Source: CAZMCH01 sp964564735 | GTDB lineage: Bacteria; Poribacteria; DTPJ01 | NCBI GenBank assembly: GCA_964564735.1 | Contig: CAZMCH010000014.1 | Span: 1-62,388, forward strand | DNA: 62,388 bases | Direction of reading: 5' to 3' | Shown: positions 41,969-49,254 of the stretch, one piece after another | How positions within the stretch are numbered: the stretch's first letter is position 1 | Layout of the letters: every line of letters starts with the position of its first letter | The notes under the pieces: generated by a model | What the model was told of the DNA's origin: nothing | What the model saw: only the letters and a program-made list of their open reading frames with translations | The model's database searches: none | Position numbers and translations under genes: made by a program

Positions 41969-41983
41969 TTTCACGATTATAAC

Positions 41984-42146
41984 GTCAGTTCGGTATAAAA
42001 ATGAACCACAAAGACACTAAAACACAAAGTCCCACAAGGGATTAAAGATTATGTATTCTCAATCCTATAATCTTTCAATCTTAATTCCTTCTTTGTGCCT
42101 TTGTGTCTTGGTGGTAAATATAAATTTCTATATCGAACTCACATTG
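41984..42146. repeat. Palindromic repeat element with GTGTCTTGGTGGT arms
   Basis: The left arm reads GTCAGTTCGGTATA, then AACCACAAAGACAC and ACACAAAG. The right arm read inverted gives GTGAGTTCGATATA, then ACCACCAAGACACAAAGGCA. The arms are about 50 bp and the centre is about 60 bp. A solo right arm is at 16944-16996. This word family (accacaaagacac) recurs widely in environmental genomes as intergenic repeats. Confidence 0.65.
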
Positions 42147-42175
42147 AACTAGACTTATTTTTCTTAAAGCACCTA

Positions 42176-42204
42176 TTGACAAAGATAAGAAAATGTTTTA
42201 ATAT
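42176..42204 (+). promoter_or_regulatory. Strong sigma70-like promoter for LamG gene 42275
   Basis: TTGACA (42176-42181), 17 bp, TAATAT (42199-42204). The leader of about 64 nt contains the palindrome at 42243-42257. Confidence 0.7.
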
Positions 42205-42242
42205 TGAATTATGTAAATAATTAATTGTTTTTTAATTAAATA

Positions 42243-42257
42243 GTCTGCATTGCAGAC
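42243..42257. promoter_or_regulatory. GTCTGCA-T-TGCAGAC palindrome just upstream of a ribosome site
   Basis: A perfect 7-bp inverted repeat lies 4 bp before the AGGAGG of LamG gene 42275. It is well placed to be an operator or an RNA element acting on translation. No second copy was found upstream of the other LamG genes. Confidence 0.4.
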
Positions 42258-42274
42258 AATTAGGAGGATTGCGT

Positions 42275-43057
42275 ATGAAGCTGTTTACAATTTGTTTGAT
42301 GTTGCTTTTGGTTGTATCTATGCCATTGTTTGCTAAGATCGATCCAAAAACAGTTGTTGGTTTATGGTTGTTTGATGAAGGCAGTGGAAAAGTAGCTAAG
42401 GATTCTTCAAACAATAAGCTTAATGGTGAAGTAATAGATAACGTCAAATGGGTTAATGGCAAATTTGGTAAAGCCATAGAAATTGATGGTGCAGGTGGTC
42501 ATATTAAAATACCAGATTTTAAGAATCCTACAGAGGCAATAACGGTTACCGCATGGGCAAAAAGCCCTGATCCTGCATGGAATCAACATGGCTGGCTTGT
42601 CGAGAAAAGAGATGCTTTTATTCTTCACAACCTCCAGAACACCAAAAACATGGCTTTTTGTGTTGTCAATGGTGCTCCATGGAATCAACCAAAATCATGG
42701 GATACAGGAGCAACTGGTCCTGACGATATAACAATATGGCACATGTATACTTGCACTTTCAATAGTAAGACAGGTGAATGGAAGATTTTCATAGATGGAG
42801 AAGAAAAGAGTGCAATGGAAATTAACAAAGCCCCTATTGCAGAAGATGCAGGTCCTATGTTTATAGGAAATGATACCTGCTGTGCGGGTAGATTTGGTAA
42901 AGGCACAATTGATGAAGTTGCACTTTTTAGTGTCGCTTTAGGCAAAGAAGACATCCAAAGTATTATGAAGAATGGACTTGCCCCATCAGTTCTTACTGCT
43001 GTGCAATCTGCTAATAAGATATCAACAGCATGGGCAGATATTAAAACGCAGTTTTAG
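42275..43057 (+). CDS. Exported LamG domain protein, second in tandem
   Basis: The product has 260 residues with a signal peptide at 1-20 (LFTICLMLLLVVSMPLFA). The LamG domain shares nearly all its landmarks with the next gene: KIDPKTVVGLWLFDEG, WNQHGWLVEKRDA, MAFCVVNGAPWNQP, WHMYTCTFNSKTGEW and the vicinal-cysteine stretch GNDTCCAGRFG. The two are clearly recent tandem duplicates. The tail is NKISTAWADIKTQF with Trp253. TTG at 42269 is in frame, but AGGAGG at 42262-42267 supports the ATG at 42275. Confidence 0.87.
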   Translation: MKLFTICLMLLLVVSMPLFAKIDPKTVVGLWLFDEGSGKVAKDSSNNKLNGEVIDNVKWVNGKFGKAIEIDGAGGHIKIPDFKNPTEAITVTAWAKSPDPAWNQHGWLVEKRDAFILHNLQNTKNMAFCVVNGAPWNQPKSWDTGATGPDDITIWHMYTCTFNSKTGEWKIFIDGEEKSAMEINKAPIAEDAGPMFIGNDTCCAGRFGKGTIDEVALFSVALGKEDIQSIMKNGLAPSVLTAVQSANKISTAWADIKTQF

Positions 43058-43144
43058 TCCATACTATTAAGACATATAAAATCCCATTAAATTTAATTTT
43101 GGTAAGTATAGATTTTATATTGATTATTGGATTTACTTTTATAT

Positions 43145-43172
43145 GAGGGACAGGTTTTAAATCTGTCCCTGC
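43145..43172. repeat. Hairpin repeat GGGACAGGTTTT, second copy
   Basis: GGGACAGGTTT pairs with AATCTGTCCC with wobble. Its sequence is almost the same as that at 39043-39072. It sits in the 140-bp gap between LamG genes 42275 and 43198. Confidence 0.6.
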
Positions 43173-43197
43173 ATTTTATAATATGGAGATATTAAAA

Positions 43198-44004
43198 ATG
43201 AAGTTCAGTTTAAAAGGTATAATTATATTATTTATTTTTATGTTTGTTACTGGATTCATAGTTATAAGTCAGAGCCATGCCAAAATTGATCCCAAAACAA
43301 TCGCAGGGTTATGGTTATTTGATGAAAGTGGTAAGGTTGTTAAAGATCATTCTGGGAACGGACTTGATGGAGAAGTTATAGGTAGCGTTAAATGGGTTGA
43401 TGGTAAGTTTGGCAAGGCTATGGAAATTGATGGTGGAGGTGGACATGTTAAGATAAAAGACCATGTAAATCCATCAGAAGCTATAACAATTTCAGCCTGG
43501 GCAAAAAGTGATGGTGCTACATGGAATCAGCATGGCTGGCTTGTTGAGAAAAGAGACGCTTATATTCTTCATAATGTTCAGGGGACTCCAAACATGGCTT
43601 TTTGCATTGTTAATGGCGCTCCATGGAACCAGCCTTTTGCTTGGGATACAGGTCAAGTGGCTCCTAAAGATAAGGATATAACAAAATGGCACATGTATAC
43701 TTGCACATTTAATAGCAAGACAGGCGATTGGAAAATCTGGATAGATGGCGAAGAAATGAGCAAACTTGCCTGCAATAAAGCGGCTATTGCGGAAGATGTT
43801 GGTCCTGTTTTTATTGGAAATGATACCTGTTGTGCAGGCAGATTCGGCGCTGGAACAGTAGATGAAGTCGCTGTCTTTAGTGTTGAATTAGGCAAAGCAG
43901 ATATTCAAACCATTTATAATCAAGGGTTAAAACTAGCGGCGCTTTCAGTTGGTAATCTTGACAAAATGTCAACAACGTGGGGGGAGGTTAAGTCTGTATA
44001 TTAA
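43198..44004 (+). CDS. Exported LamG domain protein, third in tandem
   Basis: The product has 268 residues with a signal peptide at about 1-30 (IIILFIFMFVTGFIVI, then SHA). The LamG domain nearly repeats that of the preceding gene, including WNQHGWLVEKRDA, NGAPWNQP and GNDTCCAGRFGAGT. The tail is DKMSTTWGEVKSVY with Trp261. GGAGA at 43185-43189 supports the ATG at 43198 over the in-frame ATG at 43183. The stop lies 14 bp before the next LamG gene, so they are cotranscribed. Confidence 0.87.
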   Translation: MKFSLKGIIILFIFMFVTGFIVISQSHAKIDPKTIAGLWLFDESGKVVKDHSGNGLDGEVIGSVKWVDGKFGKAMEIDGGGGHVKIKDHVNPSEAITISAWAKSDGATWNQHGWLVEKRDAYILHNVQGTPNMAFCIVNGAPWNQPFAWDTGQVAPKDKDITKWHMYTCTFNSKTGDWKIWIDGEEMSKLACNKAAIAEDVGPVFIGNDTCCAGRFGAGTVDEVAVFSVELGKADIQTIYNQGLKLAALSVGNLDKMSTTWGEVKSVY

Positions 44005-44018
44005 AAAAGGAGATTGTT

Positions 44019-44802
44019 ATGAGGTTTTTTTGTGTTGTTTTACTATTAATGTTAGTATTAACTTCGCCGATATTTTCGGCAGTAAATACTAAAGGTTTGG
44101 TAGTCTATCTACCATTTGATGATGGCAAAGGCAAAACCGCTGTAGATGCTTCCGGAAATGGAAACAATGGCGACTTTCAAGGTGATGCGTCATGGGTTGA
44201 TGGAAAATTTGGAAAAGCTGTTTCTGTAAGCGATAAAGCGGCAAATNNNNNNNNNNATGGTTGTTATCAAAGCTAATCCTTCACTTGATATTACCCAAGC
44301 ATTAACATTGATGGCATGGGTTAACTTAGGGGCAATCCCAGATACATATAACGGAATCATTACAAAAGCTGAAACATACATGCTTCATACAGACGAACAG
44401 GGCGGAGTCAGGGTAGACCCTCTTGTTTGGTTTGGTGGTTCCTATGGAACATGGCCAAGTTCAGCGGCAGTTCTTGTTCCACATGACGAATGGCATCATG
44501 TTGCTGGAGTCTTTAATGGGAAAAATATAGTAACTTATCTGGATGGCAAACCAGGGACGCCATTTGCCAGAGCAGGCGAAATTGATGTGACACAAGCCGA
44601 CGTGGTTATTGGTAGGGATAGTCGTGGCTGTTGTAATACAAGAAAATCTGCTCAGATTATTGATGAAGTCATGATCTGGAGTAGAGCGCTTAATGAAGCA
44701 GAAGTCAACGAACTGATGAAAAATGGCGGAAAGGTTGCCTTTGCTGTTGATCCAAATGGTAAACTTACTTCCAAATGGGGGCAAATAAAATCAGACTACT
44801 AA
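44019..44802 (+). CDS. Exported LamG domain protein interrupted by an assembly gap
   Basis: This is one gene split by ten N at 44247-44256. The first part (76 codons) has a signal peptide (VVLLLMLVLTSPIFSA) and the LamG start VVYLPFDDGKGKTAVDASGN. The second part continues VVIKANPSLDITQALTLMAWV and ends with IDEVMIWSRALNEAEVNELM. The tail is GKLTSKWGQIKSDY. The reading frame needs a gap that is a multiple of three, so ten N is not the true length. A vicinal Cys pair (DSRGCCNTR) parallels the GNDTCCAG of its neighbours. AAGGAG precedes the ATG. It is the last gene of the LamG array, followed by a terminator. Confidence 0.82.
44247..44256. other. Assembly gap (10 N)
   Basis: Ten undetermined bases lie inside the fourth LamG gene. 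The flanking codons are in frame only if the real gap is 0, 3, 6, 9, 12 ... bases. Confidence 0.95.
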
Positions 44803-44850
44803 TACTTATAATAGGAATATAACTAGATATAGATATTTAATTGAATATAA

Positions 44851-44880
44851 AAGGGTTTGACAATGTCAAACCCTTATTTT
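44851..44880. terminator. Bidirectional terminator between LamG array and recombinase gene
   Basis: AAGGGTTTGACA and TGTCAAACCCTT form a perfect 12-bp inverted repeat with a one-base centre, flanked by A and T runs. It serves the LamG array (plus) and the recombinase/BMC run (minus), which ends at 44881. Confidence 0.85.
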
Positions 44881-45783
44881 TTATGCTCTTGGGTGGGCTT
44901 TTTCATAGACCTTTTTCAATCTATCTGCGTTAACATGAGTGTATATTTGCGTAGTCGTTAAATTTGTATGACCAAGCATTTCCTGCACAGTTCGAAGATC
45001 CGCCCCTGCATTGACAAGATGTGTCGCAAAGGTATGCCTTAGTGTATGTGGAGAAATATTCTTTTTTATTCCAGCTAATTTAGCATATAAATCTATCCTT
45101 CGTCTTATACTCTTTGCATCGGGAATACGGTTTCCTCGTTCACTCAAAAATATTGCTTGCGTTGATTCGCCATTCAGCATTTCATCACGCCTTTTGAGAT
45201 ATTCACTTAGCGCAGACATCGCAGGACCGCCAATGGGAATTATGCGCTCTTTTTTGCCTTTTCCACGAACCTTGACTATCGCATTTATTCGATCTATGTC
45301 TGGCAAATCAAGTATTAAAAGTTCACTAACACGCATACCCGTTGAATATAATAACTCCAAAATAGCCCTATCCCTTAATCCTACAATAGTTGACTGATCG
45401 GGTGCAGAGAGTAAAGCCTCTATTTCTGAAATCTCAAGAAATTCTGGAAGTTTTCTGCTTGCTTTTGGCGATGATAATGATGAAGTCGGATCAATACCAA
45501 TATAACCACGCCTGCATAAATACTTGAAAAATGACCTTATAGATGATAGCCTTCTAATGACAGTTGCTCTGGCAAGCTGTCTTTGTTGTAAATCTGCAAG
45601 ATAACTGCGTATTATCAAATAGTCAACATCTTCAATATTGGGCAACATGCCATCATCATCTTTCAGGAAATTAGCAAAGTCAGACAGGTCTCTACGGTAA
45701 CTATCCGCAGTATGCTGTGAGTAATTACGCTCTGCTTTGAGGTATATTACGAATTGTTGAATGAGGTTTTGCATTTTCACCAT
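44881..45783 (-). CDS. XerC/XerD-type tyrosine recombinase
   Basis: The 300-residue product has the SAM-like N-terminal domain (FVIYLKAERNYSQHTADSYR, about 11-30). The complete active site is Arg in STGMRVSELL (about 146), Lys in RGKGKKER (about 170), H-x-x-R in SPHTLRHTFA (about 243-252), His in MLGHTNL (about 268) and Tyr in TQIYTHV (about 278). The length and lack of extra domains match chromosome-dimer resolvases rather than phage integrases. It is 6 bp after the flavodoxin gene and appears to be the last gene of the BMC operon. No att-like repeats flank it. Confidence 0.88.
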   Translation of the reverse strand: MVKMQNLIQQFVIYLKAERNYSQHTADSYRRDLSDFANFLKDDDGMLPNIEDVDYLIIRSYLADLQQRQLARATVIRRLSSIRSFFKYLCRRGYIGIDPTSSLSSPKASRKLPEFLEISEIEALLSAPDQSTIVGLRDRAILELLYSTGMRVSELLILDLPDIDRINAIVKVRGKGKKERIIPIGGPAMSALSEYLKRRDEMLNGESTQAIFLSERGNRIPDAKSIRRRIDLYAKLAGIKKNISPHTLRHTFATHLVNAGADLRTVQEMLGHTNLTTTQIYTHVNADRLKKVYEKAHPRA

Positions 45784-45789
45784 ATAATA

Positions 45790-46251
45790 TCAAGAAGCTA
45801 TCTTATCTTTTATATTTTTTGCGAATTCTTCTGCTTTTAGCAAATCCTTATCATTTGGTCTTCCTTTATTTATTCCGCCAAATAACTTAAAAAAACCATA
45901 AGTATCTAGTGCTTTGCTAGAATGTTCAGCAATTATGTCAAAACCTTTTTCTTGAAGCAGATTTTTGAATTCCTTATGATATGATTGTTTCCCTGTCCCA
46001 CTTGTAGAAAAAATAAATGACTTTTTATTTTCTTGATTAGGAATTTTTTCTACAAATTTAATTAAACGTGCATGGAGTTTCCCCTTAAAAATACCTGAAC
46101 CAAACCCAACAAGGTCATATTTTGATAGAAAATTGGGATCATCTATATCCTTTGCTTCCGCCAAATCTGCATTAAGAATATGAGCAATTCTATCTGCTAT
46201 TTTCTTTGTATTACCATGAGAAACAGACATATAGACAATTAATGCCTTCAT
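45790..46251 (-). CDS. Flavodoxin-domain protein
   Basis: This 153-residue protein binds FMN through the loop MSVSHGNTKKIA (about 8-19), followed by VGFGSGIFKGKLHARL (about 48) and IFSTSGTG (about 80). It resembles short-chain flavodoxin or protoporphyrinogen-oxidase-like flavodoxins. It is encoded 17 bp after the BMC aldehyde dehydrogenase, so it may supply electrons to the compartment's redox enzymes; this is inferred from position. GGAG precedes the ATG. Confidence 0.8.
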   Translation of the reverse strand: MKALIVYMSVSHGNTKKIADRIAHILNADLAEAKDIDDPNFLSKYDLVGFGSGIFKGKLHARLIKFVEKIPNQENKKSFIFSTSGTGKQSYHKEFKNLLQEKGFDIIAEHSSKALDTYGFFKLFGGINKGRPNDKDLLKAEEFAKNIKDKIAS

Positions 46252-46268
46252 TTTTTATCTCCACAACA

Positions 46269-47711
46269 TCACTTACCCGTTGACAATACCGAAATTGCAT
46301 CAACTATCGTTATTCTTGATTGCTGTGCGAAATTCTTGGGAGTCGTATAGCCTTCGCCTGTTGTGCCTGCTATTGTTAATGTGATTGTGCCTTCTGCCTC
46401 AAATCCCATAGATGCAAGCGAACATCCATTGACTACCATAACCGTCGTTTGCATGGTTTGTGCAAAACGTGTTATTCGGTCAAGACTATGTGAATGTATA
46501 ATGCTTGTGTGATGGAAACCATGTTCAGATTTAAGCGCACATTCCAGAGCTTCGTCAAAATCCCGAACACGCACTATTGGAACAACAGGCATTAGATATT
46601 CCTTCAAGACAAGCGGATGATCTGCCTTTGTCTCAATTATAATAACTCTAGTATTGCTAGATGACTTAATGCCAGCCTTCTCAAGTATATAGCTTGCATC
46701 TTTTCCGAGATAATTCTTGCTTGGATTGCCGTCTTCCGTAATCAACTCAAAGATTGCAGTTGCCTCTCTGCCCTTTGCAAGATAGCATCCGTTTTTGGTC
46801 ATTTCATTGATGAGTTTGTCAGCGACTTCCTGAACGACAAAGACTTCTTTTTCACCAATACAGAGCAAATTATTATCAAATGAAGCGCCATTTGTAATTT
46901 GAGCAGATGCTTTTTGAATATCAGCGGTTTCATCGACAATGACGGGTGGATTTCCCGGTCCTGCTGCGAGAGCCTTTTTTCCACTCTCAAGAGCTGCTCT
47001 TACAACGCCAGCCCCTCCTGTTGCAACAACCATTTTAACGTCAGGATGCTCCATCATCTCTTTTGCTGTTCTTAATGAAGGTTCTGCTACTGATGTAAGT
47101 AAGTTTTCGGGACCGCCATTTTTGATGATGGCTTCATTTATAAGTGCTATTGCCTTTAATGTGCAATCTTTCGCTGAAGGATGAGGGCTAAAAACAACTG
47201 AATTTCCAGCAGAAAGCATACTAATACTGTTGTTTATAACTGTTGAAGTAGGATTTGTGCTTGGCGCTATGGCATTAATCACTCCATAGGGTGTGTATTC
47301 TATCAATAACATGCCTCTACTGCCAGTCTTAACCTCTGATTTTAAGTCTTCAACTCCGGGCGTTAGGCCTGCAGAAGACTCATTTTTCAGCACTTTATCC
47401 TCAACACGCCCCATCCCAGTTTCTTGAACAGCCATCTCTGCAAGCATACGTGCATTTTTTATGCCTGCTTCCCTGATAGCAATAATCAGTTCCTTGCGTT
47501 TTTCTATGCCCAAAGCAGCTAGCTCTTTTTGAGCCTTTTGAGCAGATGTTACAGCAGAATCAACGTCAGGAAATATCCCATTTTGTCCCTTTGTGATTGA
47601 TTTTGGCGACTCTGATAACGGAGAAATACTATCAATCAATCCTTGCTTCTGGATATTTTCCAATACTTGCGTTACAATGTTTCTTATTTTATCTTGGTCT
47701 ATCTCTGCCAT
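46269..47711 (-). CDS. BMC-associated CoA-acylating aldehyde dehydrogenase (PduP/EutE-like)
   Basis: The 480-residue enzyme oxidises aldehydes such as propionaldehyde to acyl-CoA with NAD and CoA. The first ~20 residues (EIDQDKIRNIVTQVLENI) form an amphipathic helix of the type that targets cargo into microcompartments, followed by a Gly/Ser/Pro linker. The catalytic Cys is in NNLLCIGEKEVFV (about 272). The cofactor region GPGNPPVIVDE and IAPSTNPTSTVINN are PduP/EutE landmarks. It lies between a LamG gene and the flavodoxin gene on the minus strand, with GGAG before the ATG. Confidence 0.9.
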   Translation of the reverse strand: MAEIDQDKIRNIVTQVLENIQKQGLIDSISPLSESPKSITKGQNGIFPDVDSAVTSAQKAQKELAALGIEKRKELIIAIREAGIKNARMLAEMAVQETGMGRVEDKVLKNESSAGLTPGVEDLKSEVKTGSRGMLLIEYTPYGVINAIAPSTNPTSTVINNSISMLSAGNSVVFSPHPSAKDCTLKAIALINEAIIKNGGPENLLTSVAEPSLRTAKEMMEHPDVKMVVATGGAGVVRAALESGKKALAAGPGNPPVIVDETADIQKASAQITNGASFDNNLLCIGEKEVFVVQEVADKLINEMTKNGCYLAKGREATAIFELITEDGNPSKNYLGKDASYILEKAGIKSSSNTRVIIIETKADHPLVLKEYLMPVVPIVRVRDFDEALECALKSEHGFHHTSIIHSHSLDRITRFAQTMQTTVMVVNGCSLASMGFEAEGTITLTIAGTTGEGYTTPKNFAQQSRITIVDAISVLSTGK

Positions 47712-47746
47712 GCTTTTTATTCTCCAAAGATAGAAAATTAATCTAG

Positions 47747-48532
47747 TTATTGTTCTTTAATTCGTCCCCATGTAGAAGTTAATCTACCAACAGGAGAAAC
47801 CGTTTTCAATCCAGCCGATGCTTCCAAGCCATTTTTCATGATATTAATAACATCATCTTCTTCAAGTAGAGCATTAAAAATGCCAACATCATCTATTGCA
47901 GCATCTTTTAGATTAACAGCGCCAACAGCAGCAAATGCGATTTTCAAAAATCCGCCAGAATTTTTATAATCGCCAGCATAGGTTAGATCGCCTTTGACTC
48001 CATCAATATACATCTGCAATTTTTTATTTTTATCGTCATGAGCGATTGCCCCATGATGCCATTCGTCATCTCTAACAAGCTTGGGAACTGTCTTAACTTG
48101 ATTTATTCCACCATCGCTATCAATCCTAATTCTGAAAGTTGCTCCTCCGGGGTCAAGATGTATTGTCCAGCCATGATTATTTGCGAACTGCCTTCCTATA
48201 AGATTAGGATAATCTCCACCTGCTTTGGCACGAAACCAAAGAACATAAGTCCATGTCAGGAACTCAAACTTATCAGGATTATTAATCTCAACACCGTTTG
48301 ATCCACTAAATTCAAGAGCTTTACCAAACTTTCCATCAATGGATTTTGGATTACCTTGAATAACACCGTCATTTCCGTTTCCAGAAGAATCTTTTGCAAT
48401 ATCCCCCTTATCATCAAGAAACCATGCTCCAACAATCGTTTTGGGGTCTATTTTGGCATAACTTTGACTAACAACCACTAAACAAAGAACCAATAGACAT
48501 AACAAAACTGTTCCTAGCTTAATAATTTTCAT
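47747..48532 (-). CDS. Exported LamG protein embedded in the BMC operon (copy 1)
   Basis: The product has 261 residues with a signal peptide at about 1-27 (VLLCLLVLCLVVVSQSYA). The LamG domain has DPKTIVGAWFLDDKGD, DSSGNGNDGV, GKFGKALEFSG, WTYVLWFRAKAG, WHHGAIAHDDKNKKLQMYIDG and AAIDDVGIFNALLEEDD. The tail is GRLTSTWGRIKEQ with Trp255. It starts 21 bp after a BMC shell gene and ends 35 bp before the aldehyde dehydrogenase gene, with AAAGGAAG before the ATG, so it should be on the same transcript as the cytoplasmic BMC proteins. Confidence 0.87.
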   Translation of the reverse strand: MKIIKLGTVLLCLLVLCLVVVSQSYAKIDPKTIVGAWFLDDKGDIAKDSSGNGNDGVIQGNPKSIDGKFGKALEFSGSNGVEINNPDKFEFLTWTYVLWFRAKAGGDYPNLIGRQFANNHGWTIHLDPGGATFRIRIDSDGGINQVKTVPKLVRDDEWHHGAIAHDDKNKKLQMYIDGVKGDLTYAGDYKNSGGFLKIAFAAVGAVNLKDAAIDDVGIFNALLEEDDVINIMKNGLEASAGLKTVSPVGRLTSTWGRIKEQ

Positions 48533-48553
48533 TTTGATTGCTTCCTTTGATAA

Positions 48554-48835
48554 TTAAGCAAGTTGTGGCAATATTTTTTCTATATCTGCATGTGGTCTAG
48601 GGATAACATGGACGGATACCAGTTCGCCAACTTCCTTTGCAGCGACTGCACCAGAATCAACTGCCGCCTTGACCGCCCCAACATCGCCTCTAACCATGAC
48701 AGTAACATATCCGCCACCGATCTGCTCTTTGCCGATCAATGTAACATTTGCAGCCTTGACCATTGCGTCAGCAGCTTCAATTGCCCCTACTAATCCCTTT
48801 GTTTCAATCATTCCTAATGCTTCACCAGTTGCCAT
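48554..48835 (-). CDS. BMC-H shell protein (PduA/EutM/CsoS1-like)
   Basis: This 93-residue single BMC domain runs from GEALGMIETKGLVGAIEAAD at its start, through KAANVTLIGKEQIGGGYVTV, to VISVHVIPRPHADIE-type ending near 76-87. The fold builds hexamers that tile the facets of bacterial microcompartments. The central pore would be formed by the GGGYV loop (about 39-43). It follows the second BMC gene by 15 bp, with GGAGG before the ATG. Confidence 0.95.
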   Translation of the reverse strand: MATGEALGMIETKGLVGAIEAADAMVKAANVTLIGKEQIGGGYVTVMVRGDVGAVKAAVDSGAVAAKEVGELVSVHVIPRPHADIEKILPQLA

Positions 48836-48850
48836 TTTATACCTCCATTT

Positions 48851-49177
48851 TTATTCATTTGCTTTCTTGGTTTGAGTTTTTTTCTTTGTTTTACCCAATG
48901 TTTTCTTTACATGAGTAATAGGTTCTAGACCATCACCGGGTCTTGCAATGACATGAGAAGATACAACCTGATATATCTTTTCACCTGCGGATACTCCAGC
49001 AGAGACAGCAAATTTGACTGCGGATATTTCACCCTCAATTTTGACAGTGGTTCCACCATGCCCCGGAAAGTCAAATCCAATTAAAGTAACATCTGCGGAT
49101 TTAAGCGCAGCATCTGCTGCACCAATCGCAGCGACTAAGCCCATAGTTTCTATGAGACCTAGTGCCATTTTTGACAT
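48851..49177 (-). CDS. BMC-H shell protein with Lys/Thr-rich C-terminal extension
   Basis: The product has 108 residues: a single BMC domain (ALGLIETMGLVAAIGAADAA ... VSSHVIARPGDGLE) followed by about 20 basic residues (HVKKTLGKTKKKTQTKKANE). The pore loop reads DFPGHGGTTV, bulkier than in the neighbouring shell protein, so the two hexamers probably have different pores. The basic tail could contact cargo, nucleic acid or membrane. AGGAGGTG precedes the ATG. Confidence 0.93.
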   Translation of the reverse strand: MSKMALGLIETMGLVAAIGAADAALKSADVTLIGFDFPGHGGTTVKIEGEISAVKFAVSAGVSAGEKIYQVVSSHVIARPGDGLEPITHVKKTLGKTKKKTQTKKANE

Positions 49178-49190
49178 TTATTCACCTCCT

Positions 49191-49254
49191 AATAGGATGA
49201 TGGGACAATATAGCTATCCATAGTCCTATCGTCCCATAGTTTCATTATCCTATT
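49191..49254. repeat. Palindromic hairpin between LamG and BMC genes, including the LamG stop
   Basis: AATAGGAT (49191-49198) and ATCCTATT (49247-49254) are the outer arms. GGGAC and GTCCC pair inside, and CTATCCATAGTCCTATCGTC fills the centre. The right arm covers the stop codon of the LamG gene at 49250. It may attenuate or stabilise the BMC transcript at the junction. Confidence 0.55.

Larger units (their letters stand above)
41969..42274. other. 306-bp intergenic region: repeat, promoter and small palindrome
   Basis: It contains the palindromic element 41984-42146, the promoter 42176-42204 and the palindrome 42243-42257. I see no gene or RNA here. Confidence 0.6.
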
